Part shown: positions 1 through 4,866 of the stretch, piece by piece
Numbering within the stretch: the stretch's first letter is position 1
Layout: each line of letters starts with the position of its first letter
Assembly: GCA_002393835.1 (NCBI GenBank)
Contig: DGTW01000003.1
Span: 1-5,033, forward strand
DNA from: Treponema sp. UBA4326
GTDB taxonomy: Bacteria; Spirochaetota; Spirochaetia; Treponematales; Treponemataceae
Reading direction: 5' to 3'
Length of the DNA stretch: 5,033 nt
Notes under the pieces: generated by a model
Seen by the model: only the letters and a program-made list of their open reading frames with translations
The model's database searches: none
What the model was told of the DNA's origin: nothing
Made by a program: the position numbers and the translations under genes

Positions 1-93
1 CCGGAAGAAGCAACCGGAACGGCGGATAAGGATAAGAACGATGACGAGGGCGCCGAAAAGAAAGACGACAAGGAGGGTAATGAGAATGAGTAA
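1..93 (+). CDS. C-terminal end of an upstream gene, acidic lysine-rich tail (partial)
   Basis: Frame 1 is open from the window edge to TAA at 91-93 and encodes 30 residues, almost all Asp, Glu, Lys, Asn and Gly. This is a disordered, charged tail and says nothing about the rest of the protein. It is taken as coding because its stop overlaps the next start (ATGAGTAA, 86-93), as in translationally coupled phage genes, and because the next gene's Shine-Dalgarno lies inside it. The charged tail resembles the acidic C-terminus of the protein at 1149-1607, so it could be another member of the same membrane-anchored acidic group, but that is only a guess. Confidence 0.75.
   Translation, partial: PEEATGTADKDKNDDEGAEKKDDKEGNENE
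70..88 (+). promoter_or_regulatory. Shine-Dalgarno site that decides the start at 86
   Basis: AAGGAGGG at 70-77 is followed by in-frame ATG codons at 80 and 86. The ATG at 80 is only 2 bases from the site, too close for normal initiation, while the one at 86 is 8 bases away. A third in-frame ATG at 41 has no such site and would add a basic stretch unlike the rest of the protein. The start is therefore placed at 86. Confidence 0.8.
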
Positions 94-994
94 GGGCAAG
101 AATCCATTCGCATTTCTCTCCAAAATCGATCTGAAGTGCATTCCGGCAGCGATCAACACCGTCACCAGGTACGGGAAACAGCACGCACCATCAATTCTGA
201 CGGTTATCGGCATCGGAGGATTCTGGTATGCCGGAATCAGTGGGGCCATTGCATACAAAGAGGCCCTCGATGATATTGACGATCAGCTCGAGGAGCGTAT
301 GGTGGAAAATGAAGAGCGGGAGAAGATCGGAAAAGAGCCGCTTCCGCCGCTGGATCGTGTTGACAAAATCAAGATCATCGCAAAGCACGAAGCGAAATCT
401 CTTGCGGTGGCCGGAATATCGACGTTCTGTGTTGCAAAAGCGAATGATATTAATCTGTCCAGACTGGCCGGTATGACAACGCTCTACTACAGTGCCAAGG
501 GTGAACGGGACGCTATCATAAACCGCGTTGAGAACGGGGAGACCGATGAACTCAAACGCGGCGACCTGAAGCGCGCCAGACAGGCACATAATGCCGAACG
601 GTATGAGCAGAATCCGGTCGTGGATCAGTATGATATTTACGATACACACACCGGAAACACGCTGTTTGTCGAGACATTCTCCGGCGAGAAATTCTATTCG
701 TCGGTTACGGCAGTCAACACGGCGATTACGCAGATGAATACGGCTCTGCAGGAAGAGGGCTATCTGCTGTTGGATGATTTCTACGACATGCTTGGCATTT
801 CCAGCAGAACAAAGAACTGCGGCAAGTACCATGCGTTCCGGTACAGCGGGAAGCACGATGTCATCCACCCGAATCAGATTCTGGACTGGCAGGACTATAC
901 AGACCCGGTAAGTGGAGAACCGAGGATCTGTTTTATTAACTTTGAGCGATTCCTGACGCCGAGCGATGAATACTCTGAACGGAGCCCCTGGTAA
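86..994 (+). CDS. DUF6353 family phage membrane protein (copy 1)
   Basis: This is a 302-residue protein of unknown function, recognised from memory as DUF6353, a family found in tailed phages and prophages of Firmicutes. The N-terminus is basic. Two hydrophobic segments lie at about residues 34-56 (HAPSILTVIGIGGFWYAG) and 98-118 (ending SLAVAGISTFCVAKA), separated by a charged helix rich in Glu and Lys (57-85) and a Pro-rich turn (EPLPPLD). A charged helical stretch follows (135-175), then a mixed strand/helix domain from about 180 with YDIYDTHTGNTLFVETFSGE, a helix at 207-224 and the signature LLLDDFYDMLGISS at 227-240. Topology is probably a two-helix membrane hairpin carrying a folded C-terminal domain. 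A divergent paralogue lies at 2472-3416. The gene overlaps its upstream neighbour by 8 bases and ends inside a terminator hairpin. The DUF6353 assignment is from pattern memory, not a profile search. Confidence 0.85.
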   Translation: MSKGKNPFAFLSKIDLKCIPAAINTVTRYGKQHAPSILTVIGIGGFWYAGISGAIAYKEALDDIDDQLEERMVENEEREKIGKEPLPPLDRVDKIKIIAKHEAKSLAVAGISTFCVAKANDINLSRLAGMTTLYYSAKGERDAIINRVENGETDELKRGDLKRARQAHNAERYEQNPVVDQYDIYDTHTGNTLFVETFSGEKFYSSVTAVNTAITQMNTALQEEGYLLLDDFYDMLGISSRTKNCGKYHAFRYSGKHDVIHPNQILDWQDYTDPVSGEPRICFINFERFLTPSDEYSERSPW

Positions 995-1010
995 CCATCC
1001 AGGGGCTTTC
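983..1010 (+). terminator. Rho-independent terminator overlapping the stop codon
   Basis: AGCCCCTGG (983-991) pairs perfectly with CCAGGGGCT (999-1007) around a 7-base loop (TAACCAT) that contains the stop codon at 992-994. The stem has 9 pairs, 7 of them G-C. The trailing T run is short (TTTC, 1007-1010), so termination may be partial. Its left arm encodes the last residues, Ser-Pro-Trp. Confidence 0.7.
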
Positions 1011-1020
1011 CTGAGCAACA

Positions 1021-1148
1021 TTTGTGATTACACAGAGTTTGAAACCGTATTCTGAATGATATTCTATCAAATCACAAAATCTGCAACTGACATAGTGGAG
1101 AGGAAGATCTCTGAAATACAATTTTATTATTAATGGAGGTACTAAATT
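1021..1148 (+). promoter_or_regulatory. Intergenic leader with a 9-bp inverted repeat and a possible promoter
   Basis: This gap follows a terminator, so the next gene probably needs its own promoter. TTTGTGATT (1021-1029) is repeated inverted as AATCACAAA (1070-1078) with 40 bases between, which could be two operator half-sites or the base of an RNA stem. TTGAAA at 1039-1044 and TACAAT at 1117-1122 each resemble a promoter half, but they are 72 bases apart and neither has a convincing partner at 16-18 bases. TAATGGAGGT at 1131-1140 holds the Shine-Dalgarno GGAGG, 9 bases before the ATG at 1149. The promoter call is weak. Confidence 0.3.
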
Positions 1149-1607
1149 ATGGATGAAAACAAAACCCAGAACGAAGCTCTCGAACAGGAAGGCGAAGAGC
1201 AGAGCGTAAAGACGGAAAACACCAAAAAGTCGAAGTCCATTTTCGGCTGGCACATCCGCAATCCGTTCTACAGGGACAAGGTTGAGAAGCCTGAAGCACC
1301 TGCCACGGAATCTGACGAGGAAAGTGAATCCGAAGAAGAACAGACCGAGAATCCAAAACCCAAGAAGGGCGGACGTTTCAAGACGTTCCTTCGCGGACTT
1401 GGAACCGGCGTTCTTATCGTAGGAAGCGGACTCGTCGCCTATGGCAAGTACAAACAGCGCAAAGACCAGGAAGCTGCAGAAGAGGAATATGTGGAGATCA
1501 GCGACGAGGACGACGATGATGAGGAAAACCGTACTCTGACTCTGCCACCGCGCGAGGAAGATTCTGAGGACGAAGAGGAGTCCAAAGAAAAGGAAACCGA
1601 AGAATAA
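1149..1607 (+). CDS. Small, very acidic single-pass membrane protein, function unknown
   Basis: The gene encodes 152 residues that I do not recognise as a named family. Residues 1-75 are charged and disordered with Glu/Ser-rich runs (SDEESESEEEQ at 55-65). A short aromatic patch, SIFGWHIRNPFYRDK (30-44), is the only other part that looks ordered. One predicted transmembrane helix lies at about 79-98 (LRGLGTGVLIVGSGLVAYGK), flanked by Lys/Arg on both sides. The tail, 108-152, is extremely acidic (ISDEDDDDEE). The Gly-rich helix could self-associate. The start is set by GGAGG at 1135-1139. The gene stands alone between the terminator at 983-1010 and the one at 1625-1663, so it may be a monocistronic unit, which is unusual in this otherwise compact cluster. 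The acidic extensions may mediate binding to basic partners, which is inference. Confidence 0.8.
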   Translation: MDENKTQNEALEQEGEEQSVKTENTKKSKSIFGWHIRNPFYRDKVEKPEAPATESDEESESEEEQTENPKPKKGGRFKTFLRGLGTGVLIVGSGLVAYGKYKQRKDQEAAEEEYVEISDEDDDDEENRTLTLPPREEDSEDEEESKEKETEE

Positions 1608-1624
1608 TTGTATTGATTATCTTC

Positions 1625-1663
1625 AAAAAGGGGTAGCGGAATTAACAACCGCTGCTCTTTTTT
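1625..1663 (+). terminator. Strong Rho-independent terminator, possibly bidirectional
   Basis: GTAGCGG (1633-1639) pairs with CCGCTGC (1649-1655) across a 9-base AT-rich loop, with one G-T wobble. The stem continues through GGG and A5 (1625-1632) against TCTTTTTT (1656-1663). The T run after the stem and the A run before it fit a terminator readable on either strand. It starts 17 bases after the stop of the acidic membrane protein. Confidence 0.85.
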
Positions 1664-1746
1664 GTCTTCGGAATATAGCACCTGCTTTTATTTTTATCTA
1701 ATTATACAAGCAATGTTTTAGCCTTATTATATTTTAGGAGGATACA
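1664..1746 (+). promoter_or_regulatory. AT-rich leader with a possible -10 element
   Basis: This stretch follows a strong terminator, so a promoter is expected here. TATTAT at 1725-1730 is one base from the consensus -10, but no good -35 lies 16-18 bases upstream. The Shine-Dalgarno AGGAGG at 1736-1741 is 5 bases from the ATG at 1747. If that -10 were used, the leader would be very short. Low confidence. Confidence 0.3.
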
Positions 1747-2436
1747 ATGGAAGAAACCAACAAAATGCCTCAGGAAAGGCCCTCAGAAGCCCCAGAAAGG
1801 CCCGTAGAACGCGATTACAGTGACTCAAAGGGCAGGGACACATCTGAGCGTAAAGGGGCAGGAAACGGCTCTGGAGGGGCCATACGAAAGCGCAGATCGC
1901 TTGGAAGAAAGCTCATGGACAGAATCTTTTCAGACGATCCAATCGGTGTTTCCGAGCGTGTCAAGAACGAAGTCGTCTGGCCGGGGCTTAAAGATCTTGG
2001 CTACAATGTGCTGCAATCAGCCATCAGCATGATGTTCTGGGGAGAAGTACGCGGCGGCTATGGAGGCCGTGGAAGTTCCAGAAACATAAGAGGCGGCTAT
2101 CGTGACGGCTATGAGGACTACAGTGGATATTCACGTGATGACAGACGTGACCACGATAGAGGGCGCAGAAGGGATGACCGACGGGCGTCTTATGACTATG
2201 GCGAAATTATATTTAATTCAAAAGGCCGCGCGGAGGATGCTCTGGATTATCTGAGTGACCTTATCAAGCAATACGGACATGCAACTGTTGCGGATCTGAA
2301 TGAGCGTGCGGAGCTCTCGAGCAAGTACACGGATCGGTATTACGGCTGGTATGATCTCAGAAATGCCACGGTTTACCCGACTCCGGACGGATGGATGCTT
2401 GATCTACCGCCAACAGAGGCCGTCAGCACCCGCTAA
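1747..2436 (+). CDS. Protein with Arg/Gly/Asp-rich linker and small C-terminal module, function unknown
   Basis: The gene encodes 229 residues in three parts. Residues 1-50 are polar and disordered, ending in a basic patch (IRKRRSLGRK, 46-55). Residues 51-100 form a helical stretch, DRIFSDDPIGVSERVKNEV then LKDLGYNVLQSAISMMFWGE, amphipathic and perhaps membrane-associated though not a clear transmembrane helix. Residues 101-147 are a low-complexity linker with RGG, GGYGG, SGYSRDDRR and RRRDDRR, resembling RG-rich nucleic-acid-binding tails. Residues 150-222 look folded: a strand and helix (EDALDYLSDLIKQYG), then HATVADLNERAELSSKYTD, YYGWYDL and a final GWMLDLPP. The TVADL...YGW pattern recurs in many clostridial phage proteins, as I recall, and resembles the C-terminal part of both DUF6353 proteins in this window. 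AGGAGG 5 bases upstream supports the start. No terminator lies before the next gene, 35 bases on, so the two are probably cotranscribed. Confidence 0.8.
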   Translation: MEETNKMPQERPSEAPERPVERDYSDSKGRDTSERKGAGNGSGGAIRKRRSLGRKLMDRIFSDDPIGVSERVKNEVVWPGLKDLGYNVLQSAISMMFWGEVRGGYGGRGSSRNIRGGYRDGYEDYSGYSRDDRRDHDRGRRRDDRRASYDYGEIIFNSKGRAEDALDYLSDLIKQYGHATVADLNERAELSSKYTDRYYGWYDLRNATVYPTPDGWMLDLPPTEAVSTR

Positions 2437-2471
2437 ATCGAACAATATTATATTTAAAAAGGAGAATTTCC

Positions 2472-3416
2472 ATGTTTACAGGACTTGTAAATAAAGTAAA
2501 CGGACTGAAAAATGTCGCAAATCTGAAATTTCGGCGTGTCAGACCGGAAATTGCGCTTGTTTTGGGCGGAATCAGTGTGCTTGCCGGTACTGTTCTGGCC
2601 TGCACGAAGACCAAAGCGGCCGTAGATGCCGTTGAAACATCGAAAAATGAGCTTCGCGAGATCAAAAACAGGGTCGATGAGGAGCACTCGGAAGGCACAC
2701 CGGAGACTATCAGGGCTTATACGGAAGCTTATGGACGCCTTGCATGGAAGCTGACAAAAATTTATGCCCTTCCGGCCGGTCTCTGGGTCGGTGGAATGGT
2801 GTCTATTGCAAGCGGACATGTGGATCTCAGGCATCAAAATACCAATCTGATGCTCGATTCTATGGCATTCAAGCAGATTGTCGAAGAATATCGTGGCCGT
2901 GTAAGGGAAGAAGTCGGCGAAGAAAAGGAAAAACAATTATATTTCGGGGCCAAAGAGGAAGAAATCGAGGTTCTTGAGACCAATCCGGAGACCGGGGCAA
3001 GCAAAATCGTGCGGAAAAAGGCCAATGTACTGGGCAATTCCAGGAACGGTTCGAAGTTCGCAAGGAACTTTTCGCCGCAGACCTCAAAAGAATACGATGC
3101 CAGAAGCTATGCGAGCTTCTTTCTGGAAGCCAGAATCAAGGAACTGAACCGCCAGTTGAAGCGTGAGGATTGCCCGTTCATCACGATCAACGAGGTTTAT
3201 GACGTTCTGGGAATGAAAAAAGGCTTCGGAAAGTGCAAAGAAGGTATGCACTGGGGCTGGACGTGGCAGCCTGACAAGCCTGATGCGCCGAATGAGATTG
3301 TCATTGAGCGCCTGGAAGGCTGGGAGCAGGTCTATAACGAACGGGAAGAGAAGTATATCTGGACACCGTGCCTCAGAATCGACTTCAATTGCCAGGATCT
3401 GGACCTCTGGCTGTGA
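2472..3416 (+). CDS. DUF6353 family phage membrane protein (copy 2)
   Basis: This 314-residue protein is a divergent paralogue of the one at 86-994. The order of parts is the same: a basic N-terminus, hydrophobic segment 1 at about 25-45 (IALVLGGISVLAGTVLACTK), a charged helix with NELREIKNRVDEEHSE, hydrophobic segment 2 at about 96-115 (KIYALPAGLWVGGMVSIASG), and the DLRHQNTNLMLDSMAFK stretch. A long charged helix follows at 134-155, then a C-terminal domain from about 206 with the helix FFLEARIKELNRQLKRED, the signature FITINEVYDVLGM (236-248) and an aromatic HWGWTW (260-265). It ends in a strand (CLRIDFN) and an acidic, hydrophobic tip, DLDLWL. AAAAAGGAG at 2456-2464 sits 7 bases before the ATG. 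The function is unknown; a two-helix membrane hairpin with a soluble domain is inferred. The family assignment is from memory. Confidence 0.85.
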   Translation: MFTGLVNKVNGLKNVANLKFRRVRPEIALVLGGISVLAGTVLACTKTKAAVDAVETSKNELREIKNRVDEEHSEGTPETIRAYTEAYGRLAWKLTKIYALPAGLWVGGMVSIASGHVDLRHQNTNLMLDSMAFKQIVEEYRGRVREEVGEEKEKQLYFGAKEEEIEVLETNPETGASKIVRKKANVLGNSRNGSKFARNFSPQTSKEYDARSYASFFLEARIKELNRQLKREDCPFITINEVYDVLGMKKGFGKCKEGMHWGWTWQPDKPDAPNEIVIERLEGWEQVYNEREEKYIWTPCLRIDFNCQDLDLWL

Positions 3417-3488
3417 ATGATATTTGAAAAATAAGCAATTTTTGAGTGAATAAGTTGCGTAAAATATGTAAGTTGAAGGAGGAATCTG
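3417..3488 (+). other. Short AT-rich gap with Shine-Dalgarno
   Basis: No terminator hairpin is visible after the DUF6353 gene, so read-through into the next gene is likely. TTGAAA (3424-3429) and TAAAAT (3460-3465) are promoter-like but 30 bases apart, too far to pair. AAGGAGG at 3476-3482 is 6 bases from the ATG at 3489. Confidence 0.4.
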
Positions 3489-4286
3489 ATGAAAAATCTG
3501 ATGATATTTCTTGCCGGAATCGCAGTCGGAGCGGGTGGAACACTTCTCTGGCTGTACAAAGATTATGAGAAAAAAGTGGAAGATGAGGTCGAAAAAGTCA
3601 CTTTTGATATGAAGAAAAGGGCCAAGGAAGAGGCACGAAAAGACCTCGAAGAAGAGAGAAACAAAGCCCGGGAGAAGGCTGAACAGGACTATGTGGAGGC
3701 GGCTCAAAGCCTCTCAGCAAGGCTCACAGACCGTCTTGGATATACAAATTATGCCGGTGAAATAGGGTCTGAACGAGTAGAAACCCGCGATTTCAATGAT
3801 GAAAATGACGGTTTTTTCGGTAAAAATCTTGAAAAAATCGAAGAAATGTCGAGGGTTTCTGAAGAAAAATCAGAGAAAAACGGTGAAAAAAGCAGTGAAA
3901 ATGACGAAAACTATGTGTCACTTTTGAAAACAAAAAGTGGCGCATGCGCCAGAAAAAGTGGCGCATTAGACACGTCTAACTACAAAAATGACGATTTTGA
4001 GGAGAAAATTCATGGAATTTCGCCTCAGGATTTTGTCCACACCGGACGTGATTTTTCGAAGCGGACACTGATTTTTTACGCAAAAAATGGCATTTTTACC
4101 GATGGATGCGCCACTTTTTGCGCCAATGCGCCACTTTTGGTAGGAGAAAAGTGGCGCATGGAAGTCGGAAAATACGAGGAAAATGTCGCGTATATCCGGA
4201 ACGAAAAAATCGGTGCTGATTATGAAATTATTGTCGAGGATTCTGCCTTTGAAGGGGAGATTCTTGAAGACGAAATGGAGGGTTAA
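3489..4286 (+). CDS. Membrane-anchored coiled-coil phage protein with conserved C-terminal domain, interrupted by repeats
   Basis: The 265-residue protein starts with one transmembrane helix (about 4-22, MIFLAGIAVGAGGTLLWLY) followed by a Lys/Glu coiled coil (24-75) with few breaks. A disordered Ser/Glu/Lys/Asn linker spans 85-170. The C-terminal domain, about 176-250, contains HGISPQDFVHTG, RTLIFYAKNGIFTD, VGKYEENVAYIRNE and ADYEIIVED. From memory this matches a recurrent uncharacterised domain of clostridial phage proteins, usually SPEEFG...LTYYADGVL.DDDD...FGEYEDDSVYVRND...DYEIL, often behind the same TM and coiled coil. Here the acidic DDDDE-type loop is replaced by GCATFCANAPL, encoded by repeat DNA (4106-4139), and a second repeat block encodes residues 143-163. 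AT content and TTT use for Phe are higher than in the upstream genes. The next gene follows in the same frame 9 bases after the stop, so the pair is surely coexpressed. The N-terminus probably anchors the domain to the inner membrane. Confidence 0.85.
   Translation: MKNLMIFLAGIAVGAGGTLLWLYKDYEKKVEDEVEKVTFDMKKRAKEEARKDLEEERNKAREKAEQDYVEAAQSLSARLTDRLGYTNYAGEIGSERVETRDFNDENDGFFGKNLEKIEEMSRVSEEKSEKNGEKSSENDENYVSLLKTKSGACARKSGALDTSNYKNDDFEEKIHGISPQDFVHTGRDFSKRTLIFYAKNGIFTDGCATFCANAPLLVGEKWRMEVGKYEENVAYIRNEKIGADYEIIVEDSAFEGEILEDEMEG
3915..3979. repeat. Cluster of AAAAGTGGCGCAT-type repeats and palindromes inside a gene
   Basis: In 65 bases there are an inverted partial copy TGTCACTTTTG (3916-3926) and two direct copies of AAAAAGTGGCGCAT (3932-3945 and 3953-3966). 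There is also a perfect 14-bp palindrome TGGCGCATGCGCCA (3938-3951) and a terminal palindrome TTAGAC-AC-GTCTAA (3966-3979). CACTTTTG (3919-3926) and CAAAAAGTG (3931-3939) can also form a hairpin. The block stays in frame and encodes linker residues 143-163 of the coiled-coil protein. Confidence 0.85.
3954..3979 (+). repeat. 26-base dispersed repeat, copy A (inverted partner at 4841-4866)
   Basis: This unit combines AAAAGTGGCGCA with TTAGACACGTCTAA. The reverse complement of 4841-4866 matches it at 23 of 26 positions, and similarity continues for a few more bases (to 3984 and 4836). One copy lies within a gene and the other just after the end of the next gene, so the two frame the 4296-4832 gene in inverted orientation. 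Confidence 0.8.
4083..4097. repeat. Odd palindrome AAAAATG-G-CATTTTT
   Basis: Two perfect 7-base arms flank a single G. It lies in the conserved C-terminal domain of the coiled-coil protein, just before the 4106-4159 repeat block. It is AT-rich, so chance is possible, but its position next to the other palindromes makes it worth recording. Confidence 0.5.
4106..4159. repeat. Three copies of the GCGCCACTTTT repeat forming a perfect 13-bp hairpin
   Basis: ATGCGCCACTTTTTG (4106-4120) and ATGCGCCACTTTTG (4126-4139) are direct copies. AAAAGTGGCGCAT (4147-4159) is the exact reverse complement of 4126-4138 and also of 4106-4118. The nearer pair makes a perfect 13-bp stem with an 8-base loop (GGTAGGAG), and the farther arm can compete for the same partner. 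The block is in frame and encodes residues 206-223 of the coiled-coil protein. Confidence 0.9.
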
Positions 4287-4295
4287 AAGACCGAA

Positions 4296-4832
4296 ATGAG
4301 TGACGCATATTTTCGTTGGCTCGTCGGTCTTCTCGGGGATGATTATCTCGCAAATAACTATGAAAAATTGCTCAGCGCGATGTTTCATAAGGAGTTCAGA
4401 TGGACGCTTGAGTACGACGAAAATCGTGCGGAAGACGGGTTGGGGCTTCGACGGCTTTTTGCCAAAGAATTCCGAATTTCAGCCAAAAATGAGCCCAATT
4501 GGGCTCAAAATGGCTGTTCTGTGCTGGAAATGCTCATTTCTTTGGCGAAAAAATGCGAAGATGAACTAATTTACAATCCTGACGTAGGAGACCGAACAGA
4601 CAAGATTTTTTGGACCATGCTCGAAAATTTGGGGCTTGATATTTACGACGATTACGGATTTTACGCGGACGAGGTTGATGAAATTCTGGAGAGGTTTTTG
4701 GACCGAAAATATGCTCCGGACGGGTCTGGAAACATCTTTATTTTGAGACGATATGATCCTCGAAAAATTGACCTCTGGCTGCAGATGAATCTGTATTTGA
4801 GAGAACATTTTTATGAGTACTGGGCGGTGTAA
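4296..4832 (+). CDS. Uncharacterised soluble phage protein with CSVLEML motif
   Basis: The gene encodes 178 residues with no signal peptide or transmembrane helix. From memory it matches a recurrent but unnamed family of clostridial phage proteins. Visible landmarks in order are YFRWLVGLLG (5-14), DENRAEDGLGLRRLF (41-55), CSVLEMLISLAKKCED (74-89), IFWTMLENLGLDIYDD (104-119), FLDRKYAPDGSGNIFIL (134-150) and WLQMNLYLREHF (161-172). The conserved spacing of aromatic, Leu and acidic residues suggests one globular, mostly helical domain, with nothing that looks like a catalytic motif I can name. It follows the coiled-coil gene by 9 bases in the same frame. GGAGGG at 4277-4282 is 13 bases from the ATG, rather far, so translation is probably coupled to the preceding stop. 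The variable segment before CSVLEM carries an 18-bp perfect palindrome. A functional link with the membrane-anchored partner is inferred from coupling only. Confidence 0.85.
   Translation: MSDAYFRWLVGLLGDDYLANNYEKLLSAMFHKEFRWTLEYDENRAEDGLGLRRLFAKEFRISAKNEPNWAQNGCSVLEMLISLAKKCEDELIYNPDVGDRTDKIFWTMLENLGLDIYDDYGFYADEVDEILERFLDRKYAPDGSGNIFILRRYDPRKIDLWLQMNLYLREHFYEYWAV
4480..4516. repeat. 37-base imperfect palindrome within the CSVLEML gene
   Basis: The centre is a perfect 18-bp palindrome, TGAGCCCAATTGGGCTCA (4490-4507). Outside it, separated by short A runs (4 and 3 bases), CAGCCA (4480-4485) is matched by TGGCTG (4511-4516). It is coding (residues 62-74), just before the CSVLEML motif. It is a different sequence from the GTGGCGCAT repeats. 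Confidence 0.85.
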
Positions 4833-4840
4833 AAATGGAG

Positions 4841-4866
4841 TTAGATTTGTCTAATGCGTCACTTTT
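4841..4866 (-). repeat. 26-base dispersed repeat, copy B
   Basis: Read on the minus strand, this matches 3954-3979 at 23 of 26 positions. It begins 8 bases after the stop of the CSVLEML gene. Its TTAGATTTGTCTAA half (4841-4854) is an imperfect version of the TTAGAC-AC-GTCTAA palindrome in copy A. Confidence 0.8.

Noticed and set aside
191..1021. Long open frame on the minus strand, 276 residues, over the first DUF6353 gene
   Set aside because: It is fully antisense to a recognised family gene and I saw no supported start. The translation has no recognisable domain.
1087..1122. CTGACA (1087-1092) as -35 with TACAAT (1117-1122) as -10
   Set aside because: The spacing is 24 bases, too long for a standard sigma-70/SigA promoter.
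1439..1681. Minus-strand frame with a long serine run
   Set aside because: The Ser run is the complement of the GAN-rich acidic codons in the real gene at 1149-1607, and the frame starts beyond the terminator.
3084..3707. 207-residue open frame on the minus strand
   Set aside because: It spans the end of one real gene, a gap and the start of another. It is hydrophobic because it is antisense to Lys/Glu-rich coding sequence.
3915..4159. CRISPR array
   Set aside because: The copies occur in both orientations with irregular spacing and lie within a reading frame.
4142..4160. Internal start in the coiled-coil gene: AGGAG at 4142-4146 before an in-frame ATG at 4158
   Set aside because: The site is the loop of the 13-bp hairpin, spacing is long, and the product would cut the conserved domain. 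Kept only as a remote possibility.
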